Source: Martinezella multihospitum
GTDB taxonomy: Bacteria; Pseudomonadota; Alphaproteobacteria; Rhizobiales; Rhizobiaceae
DNA length: 64,000 bases
Assembly: GCF_900094585.1 (NCBI RefSeq)
Contig: NZ_FMAG01000008.1
Coordinates: forward strand, 1 to 64,000
Reading direction: 5' to 3'
In this document: one piece after another, positions 58,618 to 64,000 of the stretch
Position numbering within the stretch: the stretch's first letter is position 1
Layout of the letters: every line of letters begins with the position of its first letter
Notes under the pieces: generated by a model
What the model saw: only the letters and a program-made list of their open reading frames with translations
The model's database searches: none
Told to the model about the DNA's origin: nothing
Translations under genes and position numbers: made by a program

Positions 58618-59523
58618 ATGAAATTACATGATCTCGGTGTAAGCCTCGATGATCTCGCGGCTTTTGCCGTCGTCGCGCAGTCCCGCAGCTTTACGAAGGC
58701 CGCGGCCTCCCTGAAGACATCAACATCAAACCTCAGCCATACGATCCGGCGTCTCGAAACCCGGCTCGGCTATCGAGTTCTACAGCGCAACAGCCGTAGC
58801 GTGTCAACGACGGAAGCCGGCGATGAGCTGCTTGAAATCCTCAAGCCCGCGCTGGAAAACATTGGAACCGCACTGGAGACTCTCGAGGAAAGCCGTGACC
58901 GTGTTTCGGGGACATTGCGCCTCACTCTTACGCGTCAAGCCTACGAGGCTGTGATCCGACCCATATTGCCAGGATTTCTCGCGGCTTACCCGAGAGCGAT
59001 GGTCGAAATTAGCATCGACTACGCATATCGAGATATCGTTGCCGACAGCCTGGATGCCGGGATTCGTTTGGGCGAAAAGGTCGAGCAAGATATGATTGCC
59101 TTGAAGGTGGGGCCGGAACTGCGCATGGCAGTGGTCGCCACGCCCCATTACGTCGCCCAATTCGAAGCGATCACACATCCCAACGATTTGATGCGGCATC
59201 GATGCATAAATTATCGCATGATCGCGGCAAATGCGATTTACGCCTGGGAATTCGAACGGTTGGGGCAAGAAGTGGCCGTGCCGGTAACTGGTCCTCTTAC
59301 CGTAAGCGAACCCGATCTGATGTTGCAGATGGCTCTAGATGGGCTGGGAGTTGCATTCATTCTCGACCACGAGGCCGCCCCCTATCTGGAAGACGGCCGC
59401 CTTGTTCGCCTGCTCGAGGAGTGGACGCCGCCCTTCCCCGGCTTTTATCTCTACTATCCGTCGAGGAGACAGATCCGCCCCATATTGGCGGCACTTCTGT
59501 CGATGCTGCGCTCTCGGCGATAG
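58618..59523 (+). CDS. LysR-family transcriptional regulator, 301 aa
   Basis: N-terminal winged HTH (LDDLAAFAVVAQSRSFTKAA; SNLSHTIRRLETRLGYRVLQ) and a LysR substrate-binding domain (LRLTLTRQAYEAVIRPILPG; DAGIRLGEKVEQDMIALKVG). Close in outline to AaeR/PecT-type regulators that sit beside oxidoreductase genes. Divergent from the SDR gene at 57682 and therefore likely its regulator. Convergent with the second SDR gene; a shared hairpin lies between. Confidence 0.93.
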   Translation: MKLHDLGVSLDDLAAFAVVAQSRSFTKAAASLKTSTSNLSHTIRRLETRLGYRVLQRNSRSVSTTEAGDELLEILKPALENIGTALETLEESRDRVSGTLRLTLTRQAYEAVIRPILPGFLAAYPRAMVEISIDYAYRDIVADSLDAGIRLGEKVEQDMIALKVGPELRMAVVATPHYVAQFEAITHPNDLMRHRCINYRMIAANAIYAWEFERLGQEVAVPVTGPLTVSEPDLMLQMALDGLGVAFILDHEAAPYLEDGRLVRLLEEWTPPFPGFYLYYPSRRQIRPILAALLSMLRSRR

Positions 59524-59620
59524 GGTCTGATGCTAACCAGACGCCGGTTCGACGGTGTGTCGACTGCATCAAACGCATCTTACTGACTTGCCTCGCACAT
59601 CCGGGGCATGGGCGTGCGCG

Positions 59621-59650
59621 CCGGCACCGGTTTTGGAAGACCGGTGCCGG
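59621..59650. terminator. Bidirectional hairpin between convergent genes
   Basis: Perfect 11-bp GC-rich stem (59621-59631 and 59640-59650) with an eight-base loop, between the ends of the LysR gene (59523) and the SDR gene (59662). A short T-run follows at 59657-59660 on the plus strand. Confidence 0.6.
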
Positions 59651-59661
59651 GATGACTTTTC

Positions 59662-60411
59662 TCAGATGTTGCTGATGCCGCCGTCGACGAGCATGTCGGA
59701 GCCCGTCATGAACGCGCTCTCATCCGAGGCGAGGAAGACGGCTGCCGCCGCCTGCTCCTCGGGACGCCCGAGCCTCAGCATCGGAACGTAGGAGGCATAG
59801 TGCTTGTGGAGCACGGCAAGCTCCTCTGGTGTATTCGCCTGACCTTCCATTATCGGCGTGGGAATTGGGCCGGGGCTCAGGAGGTTCGCGCGAATACCGC
59901 TGTCCTTGAACTCGGCCGCCCAGGTACGGACAAATGAGCGTAGGGCCGCTTTGGCGCCCGCATAGGCCGAATGGTTCGCCAAGCCCATATAGTGGATCGC
60001 AGAGGCCACGAGGATGATGGACCCTCCGTCTTTCATCAGGGGCAGCATCTTCTGTGTGAGGAACAGCGGTCCCTTGGCCATCAGGTTGAATGTGCGGTCG
60101 TAATGCTCTTCGGTGATCTCGCGCAACGGCACCTGCTCGGTGAAGCCGGCGTTGGATACGACCACGTCCGCCTTACCCTTCCCCTTGCGCACGATCTCGA
60201 CGACGCGATCGAGATCGGTAAGCTTGGCTGCGTCGGCCTGAATGGCAGTGACGTTGCCGCCGATGAGCTTCACCGCGTCATCGAGCGCTTCCTGGCGACG
60301 ACTGAAAATGAAGACATACGCGCCCTCCTTCACGAACCGCTCGGCAATCGCAAGTCCGATGCCGCTGGTTCCGCCGCTGATAACGGCAACTTTGCCTTCT
60401 AGTCTTGACAT
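59662..60411 (-). CDS. Short-chain dehydrogenase/reductase, 249 aa
   Basis: Classical SDR of the FabG-like type: KVAVISGGTSGIGLAIAERF, DVVVSNAGFTEQVPL with SNAG replacing NNAG, catalytic VASAIHYMGLANHSAYAGAK containing Ser, Tyr and Lys, and SAFMTGSDMLVDGG at the end. Function unknown. The following intergenic stretch on the minus strand upstream of it contains an azoreductase relic, so it may once have been part of a quinone/aldehyde-detoxification gene set. No ribosome site was evident beyond AAGGAAG ahead of the start. Confidence 0.92.
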   Translation of the reverse strand: MSRLEGKVAVISGGTSGIGLAIAERFVKEGAYVFIFSRRQEALDDAVKLIGGNVTAIQADAAKLTDLDRVVEIVRKGKGKADVVVSNAGFTEQVPLREITEEHYDRTFNLMAKGPLFLTQKMLPLMKDGGSIILVASAIHYMGLANHSAYAGAKAALRSFVRTWAAEFKDSGIRANLLSPGPIPTPIMEGQANTPEELAVLHKHYASYVPMLRLGRPEEQAAAAVFLASDESAFMTGSDMLVDGGISNI

Positions 60412-60609
60412 GCTGCTTCCTTCAATTTGCGTTTCTCAATCATCCGGAAACGAAGACCTCGCCACCTTTGCGGGCGTTGACCTACGCGCATCCAGCCCTC
60501 CTTGTTCGGTGGACGGAGCGATTGACGGGGCGACGGTTCCGAGGAGCTTGAAGTAAGGACTGGGGTGTCGGATATTCAGTGCGGACGTTTGCACAACGGT
60601 GGTGCGCAA

Positions 60610-60795
60610 ACGATCCAGCTGAGTCGAACAAGACGGCGGTTCTCAACTCATCGACCTGCGCCGCGGCCGCAAGATCACGGATATCAAGCGTCGTGTCCGG
60701 TTCAGACGTCCGCCGGTCAATAGGCAGGTTCGCCACCGCGTCGATACCGAGGCTTCGCCGCGCGGGCTGGACAGCAGCACCAGGATATGAGTCAT
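60610..60795 (-). pseudogene. azoR: Frameshifted, truncated FMN-dependent NADH-azoreductase
   Basis: From ATG 60793-60795 the minus strand reads MTHILVLLSSPRGEASVST, the start of AzoR-type flavodoxin-fold reductases with the FMN-phosphate loop SSPRGEAS. The match then jumps to another frame as VANLPIDRRTSEPDTTLDIR and DLAAAAQVDELRTAV, which follows the family pattern STRVAN..I......P...V.VRDLA. A one-base deletion within ACGCGGTGGCG explains the shift. The remaining two thirds of the protein (about 130 residues) is absent. Confidence 0.7.
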
Positions 60796-60845
60796 CGATG
60801 GGGTCTTGGGTGTGGACGTGGCGAGCGTCGTCATTCGCGTCACGT

Positions 60846-61184
60846 CTACTTTGAGCGGATGAACGCAAGGTCCTGCACCTCCGGAGGGCCGTCCAGCAGG
60901 TCGTTCTTCAGGATAGCGGCTTTGAACGTCTCTATGTGCTCGCCCTCGGCATGTATTGCGCTTGCTTCGACATCCTTGAAGCGCTCGACAATCGCGTATG
61001 TCTGGTGGTCCTCGGGAAAGCGGAGCAGGTCGCAATACACATTGCCCGTCTCCTTCTCGCGAACCCCGTCCATCACCTCGCCGATAGCTTTCTCGAAATC
61101 GGCGTTCTTGCCCGGCTTGACCTTGAATTTGATGAAATATGTCGTCGGGGCCAGCGCGGCCGTTTCATTGTTGTTCGTTGCCAT
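60846..61184 (-). CDS. Antibiotic biosynthesis monooxygenase (ABM)-domain protein, 112 aa
   Basis: Small dimeric ferredoxin-like fold: TTYFIKFKVKPGKNADFEKA is the first strand and helix, GNVYCDLLRFPEDHQTYAIV the middle, ERFKDVEASAIHAEGEH the conserved ERF...HA..H motif of YgiN-type quinol monooxygenases. ATG 61184 has AGGAG eight bases upstream; the frame extends two codons further to a TTG. Likely role: oxidation of a quinol or detoxification, in keeping with the azoreductase relic immediately downstream. Divergent from a LysR gene. Confidence 0.9.
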   Translation of the reverse strand: MATNNNETAALAPTTYFIKFKVKPGKNADFEKAIGEVMDGVREKETGNVYCDLLRFPEDHQTYAIVERFKDVEASAIHAEGEHIETFKAAILKNDLLDGPPEVQDLAFIRSK

Positions 61185-61315
61185 TGTCAAATCTCCTGAA
61201 CATGGTTGGGGGCCTTGGCAGCGTGAGAGGTGTTGTCTGCTCAGGAACCACTAAGAGATTGCTTGATTCAAAAAAACCGATGAAATTTAGTCTATCTTGA
61301 TCTACAAATCAGAAG

Positions 61316-62212
61316 ATGGATGCTCTCACACTCGATCAGATCTATATCTTCCTTGCCGTCGTCGACGAGGGCAGCTTCTCCAAGGCCGCGAAGAGATTGA
61401 ATCGCGCGCAGTCAGCGGTGACCTACGGCATACAAAAGCTTGAAGCGCAGATCGATGTGCCGCTATTTGATCGGACTGCCTACCGAGCGACATTGACCGA
61501 GGCAGGCCGAACGCTCCTGTTGCGGGCGCGGCGTATCGCAGAAGAGACGAACGCTTTTCGTGATTCTGCGAAAGGCCTGACCAGCGGACTGGAAGCCGAA
61601 CTCGCCATCGTGCTGGACTCAATGTTTCCGATGCCGTCGGTCGCAGCCGCTCTGGAAGCATTTACAGAGAGATTCCCGACGGTCACACCGCGCGTCTATG
61701 TGCAGCCGTTGGGTGCCGCCGCGGAACTCCTGCTCGACGGGACCTGCGCCATCGGATTATTCCAGTTACTTTTCGCCGACAGGCCCGTCTTGAAACGCTT
61801 TCCCCTGTTGACCGTCGACCTGATCCCGGTGGTTGCCCCAAACCATCCCTTAGCCGAATTCGATCGCCCCATCGAGACATATGAGTTGCAGCGCTATGTC
61901 CAGCTCGTGCTGACGGACCGGTCGTCAATGACCGCCGGCCGGGACTATGGTGTCTTGTCGGGCCAGACTTGGCGCCTGGCCGATCTTGGCGCGAAGTATT
62001 CCATGTTGTTGTCGGGTCTTGGATGGGGGAACATGCCCTCGCATCTCGTCGAGGATGATATCGCGCGAGGGCGGTTGAAGACGATTTGCCCGGCTGACTT
62101 CGATGCTCGTCTCATCCATCTCGCCATGGGTGCGGCATATCGAGCTGATCAGCGACTAGGCCCGGCGGGACGATGGATGGTTGAATACCTATCAACCGCG
62201 AGCAAGTCTTAG
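61316..62212 (+). CDS. LysR-family transcriptional regulator, 298 aa
   Basis: HTH region LDQIYIFLAVVDEGSFSKAA and NRAQSAVTYGIQKLEAQIDV, followed by a substrate-binding domain (VYVQPLGAAAELLLDGTCAI; VDLIPVVAPNHPLAEFDRPI). Divergent from the ABM-domain gene across 131 AT-rich bases and probably its regulator. Convergent with the MarR gene, 55 bases away. Confidence 0.93.
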   Translation: MDALTLDQIYIFLAVVDEGSFSKAAKRLNRAQSAVTYGIQKLEAQIDVPLFDRTAYRATLTEAGRTLLLRARRIAEETNAFRDSAKGLTSGLEAELAIVLDSMFPMPSVAAALEAFTERFPTVTPRVYVQPLGAAAELLLDGTCAIGLFQLLFADRPVLKRFPLLTVDLIPVVAPNHPLAEFDRPIETYELQRYVQLVLTDRSSMTAGRDYGVLSGQTWRLADLGAKYSMLLSGLGWGNMPSHLVEDDIARGRLKTICPADFDARLIHLAMGAAYRADQRLGPAGRWMVEYLSTASKS

Positions 62213-62267
62213 CTTAAGCAGCCGGCCATAGGACGTCGAAAGCGCAATCGTAAGCCTCGTTTAAAGC

Positions 62268-62729
62268 CTACGATGTCTGCGACGATGGCTCCGTACCAGT
62301 GATCTGATCCAGATTTGCGATCAGCCGGGTGAGCAAGGCGACGAGTTGTGTCGATTCTTCCTGCGAAAACCCATCCATTGCATCACGATTTCCTTTGAAC
62401 AGGGTTTCAATTGCGTCAGGCATACGGGCCTGCGCAGCTTTCGTGAGGACGATGCGGCTGCTTCGGCCATCCTCCGGATGCGGCGTTCGTCGGATCAAAC
62501 CGTCCCTCTCCATGCGAGCGAGCATTTGCGCCATCGGCGGCTGTTCGACCTTGGCGAAACGGGCAAGATCGCGTTGCGTGCTTGCCTTGCCATTCTGCAG
62601 CGCGACCAACACCGGCAATTGGCCGACGCCGAACCCAAGGGGCTTCAGGCGTGCCTCGCTGAGACGGGCAAACCCCCGCGCCGCAAGGATGATGAGATGC
62701 CCCGGCGTAGAAAGCACGTCTTTTTTCAT
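62268..62729 (-). CDS. MarR-family transcriptional regulator, 153 aa
   Basis: Winged-helix repressor: GQLPVLVALQNGKASTQRDL, ARFAKVEQPPMAQMLARMER (recognition helix) and the wing RRTPHPEDGRSSRIVLTKA. ATG 62729 is used; AAGGAG lies 11 bases upstream. A longer frame starts at TTG 62762 but would run into the operator. Divergent from the SnoaL-like gene with a strong palindrome between them. Confidence 0.92.
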   Translation of the reverse strand: MKKDVLSTPGHLIILAARGFARLSEARLKPLGFGVGQLPVLVALQNGKASTQRDLARFAKVEQPPMAQMLARMERDGLIRRTPHPEDGRSSRIVLTKAAQARMPDAIETLFKGNRDAMDGFSQEESTQLVALLTRLIANLDQITGTEPSSQTS

Positions 62730-62763
62730 CTTCCGCTTATCTCCTTGCCCGTGGTTGACCAAA

Positions 62764-62787
62764 AACTATATATGTACATATGTAGTT
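62764..62787. promoter_or_regulatory. MarR-type palindromic operator
   Basis: 24-base near-perfect palindrome (22 of 24 positions symmetric) with a perfect 12-base core ATATGTACATAT at 62770-62781. It lies 34 bases upstream of the MarR start and 69 bases before the SnoaL-like start, suiting repression of both. Confidence 0.75.
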
Positions 62788-62856
62788 TCATTGGCGCTGA
62801 CAAGCTCGCCTCGGCGTCACCCAAGGGTCCTTTTCAATCCATCGTGAGGAAACGAT

Positions 62857-63234
62857 ATGTCGGAAACTCATACTCAACTGATCAAACGCATCTACGACCG
62901 CTTTAACGCGAGAGATATCGACGGAGTGCTTATCGAGCTTGCTGATGATGTTGTCTGGGCAAACGGCATGGAGGGAGGCCACGTCAATGGACGTGAGGCT
63001 GTGCGTGATTATTGGACACGGCAATGGGCGATCATCAGCCCACACGTCGAACCGGTTGCAATTCAGACAACCGATGACGGTGTCGTCGCTGTCGAAGTGA
63101 TCCAGTCCGTGTTCGATCTTAGAGGCCAGCCGCTAACGGGTCAGACGCATGGGTTGAAGGACAAGACGGTCATGCACATCTTTCACATGGAAAACGGCAA
63201 GATCACCCGCTTCGATATCAAGGACACCGTGTAG
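62857..63234 (+). CDS. SnoaL-like/NTF2-fold protein, 125 aa
   Basis: Cone-shaped NTF2 fold: LIKRIYDRFNARDIDGVLIE, LADDVVWANGMEGGHVNGRE, AVRDYWTRQW, and the C-terminal strands KTVMHIFHMENGKITRFDIK. Such proteins are ketosteroid-isomerase/SnoaL-like enzymes or ligand binders; no catalytic residues can be assigned. GAGGAAACGAT precedes the start. Under probable control of the divergent MarR regulator. Followed by a LysR gene 33 bases on. Confidence 0.88.
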   Translation: MSETHTQLIKRIYDRFNARDIDGVLIELADDVVWANGMEGGHVNGREAVRDYWTRQWAIISPHVEPVAIQTTDDGVVAVEVIQSVFDLRGQPLTGQTHGLKDKTVMHIFHMENGKITRFDIKDTV

Positions 63235-63267
63235 GCATTCCATGAGACTGAGCCATGGAACGAATAG

Positions 63268-64000
63268 ATGACTGATTGGGATGACATCCGTTATTTCCTG
63301 ACTGTCGCGCGGGAAGGCTCGGTTCGGGCGGCATCAGAGCGTCTTGAGGTCAATCACGCAACGGTGCTGCGGCACATCGCCCAACTGGAAGAGCATCTTG
63401 GTGCGCAGATGTTCGAGAAACTACCCTCTGGCTATCGGCTGACTGAAGCCGGAGAAGAAGTTCTCGAGTTTGCCGAACAAATGGAGGCGTCGTCGAACCG
63501 GCTGGCAACGCGTGTCTTTGGACGCGACCAGAGCGTGCGCGGGCCGTTGCGGGTGACACTGTCACCGATCCTCGCGACACACCTTCTCATGCCGGACTTC
63601 GCCGACTTCGCGCGACTTCACCCCGAAATCGAGATGGAGATAGTGTCGTCCGACGAACCCGTCAATTTGACCAACCGGGAAGCCGACGTCGCCATCCGTG
63701 TCGTCTACAATCGCAGCACCCTTCCGCTCAATCTTCATGGGCTGAAAGGGCCGGATCTATTCGGGGCTGTCTACATATCGCGCGATCTCCTCAACGCTTG
63801 GCGCGCTGGCATGCATGAGCGCGTCCGCTGGGTCATCAAGAAATTCGACGGCATACCCGATTGGGCGCGTGAGGGTGACATCCCGATCGCCAAGGTTCCC
63901 TTCAGGACAATCGACGCCGGCGCGCATCTCGCAGCATTGCGGCAGGGAATCGGGATGACGGTGCTACCCTGCTTCGTCGGAGATGCCGACCCGTTGCTCG
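63268..64000 (+). CDS. LysR-family transcriptional regulator, N-terminal 244 aa (3' end outside window)
   Basis: Starts at ATG 63268 and runs off the window edge. HTH: DIRYFLTVAREGSVRAASER, LEVNHATVLRHIAQLEEHLG; effector domain: LRVTLSPILATHLLMPDFAD. No stop codon in the visible part. It may be co-transcribed with the SnoaL-like gene or regulate genes beyond the window. Confidence 0.92.
   Translation, partial: MTDWDDIRYFLTVAREGSVRAASERLEVNHATVLRHIAQLEEHLGAQMFEKLPSGYRLTEAGEEVLEFAEQMEASSNRLATRVFGRDQSVRGPLRVTLSPILATHLLMPDFADFARLHPEIEMEIVSSDEPVNLTNREADVAIRVVYNRSTLPLNLHGLKGPDLFGAVYISRDLLNAWRAGMHERVRWVIKKFDGIPDWAREGDIPIAKVPFRTIDAGAHLAALRQGIGMTVLPCFVGDADPLL

Noticed and set aside
1..64000. CRISPR arrays, tRNA/rRNA genes, complete insertion sequences, prophage
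   Set aside because: Looked for regular repeats with spacers, tRNA-like folds and intact transposases with terminal repeats; none was recognised by eye.

Overview
The window looks like part of a fast-growing rhizobial genome (Rhizobiaceae, Alphaproteobacteria; most like Rhizobium). The evidence is high-GC coding sequence with rhizobial protein signatures, many ABC uptake operons each paired with its own LacI, RpiR, DeoR, LysR or MarR regulator, an S21 protein with a basic C-terminal tail, and relics of rhizobial gene families (ExoD, LigD, an ISKra4-type transposase). This density of catabolic operons would fit a megaplasmid, chromid or accessory chromosomal region. I saw no tRNA, rRNA, CRISPR array, prophage or intact insertion sequence.

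Layout. 1-3.8 kb: the end of a chemoreceptor gene with a strong terminator, a small conserved protein, a degenerate GGDEF protein, a secreted protein, and relics of a DNA ligase and an OmpA-type domain. 3.8-15.7 kb, minus strand except the last gene: FolD, PurU, an FAD ferredoxin reductase and an HTH-only RpiR-type protein, then IolG, a divergent PanB, a hydroxypyruvate-isomerase-like protein, a Rieske ferredoxin, a sugar-type ABC transporter and a membrane di-iron hydroxylase, with a divergent LacI regulator. 16-24.5 kb: a peptide-type ABC transporter with a membrane desaturase, an LLM flavin monooxygenase and a cytosolic PhnD-like protein. 24.6-32.3 kb: BKACE enzyme, aminotransferase, polar amino-acid ABC transporter, C45 acyltransferase/amidase and two RpiR regulators.

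32.7-41.2 kb: a seven-gene Hyf-like membrane complex operon headed by an XRE regulator and followed by a DUF4365-like protein. The large subunit has lost all four Ni-binding cysteines and no NuoI/HyfH-type ferredoxin subunit is present, so it looks like an energy-converting hydrogenase-related (Ehr) complex rather than a hydrogenase. 41.4-42.4 kb: transposase and ABC-exporter debris. 42.4-55.3 kb: SDR, DeoR regulator, RidA, HyuB/HyuA hydantoinase/oxoprolinase pair, DadA-like oxidase and a divergent peptide-type ABC transporter. 55.3-64 kb: a patchwork with relics of exoD and azoR, the cspA-hypothetical-rpsU group, two SDRs, an antibiotic-biosynthesis-monooxygenase-like protein, LysR regulators and a MarR/SnoaL pair with a clear palindromic operator.

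How the genes may work together. The strongest candidate for an undescribed system is the 3.8-14.4 kb block. It combines import, a membrane di-iron hydroxylase with a Rieske ferredoxin and a possible reductase, an alcohol dehydrogenase, an isomerase and a PanB-like enzyme. PanB enzymes use methylene-tetrahydrofolate, and FolD plus PurU beside the block could turn such C1 units into formate. This pathway is inference from gene content. The BKACE block suggests catabolism of an N-acylated amino acid through a beta-keto acid.
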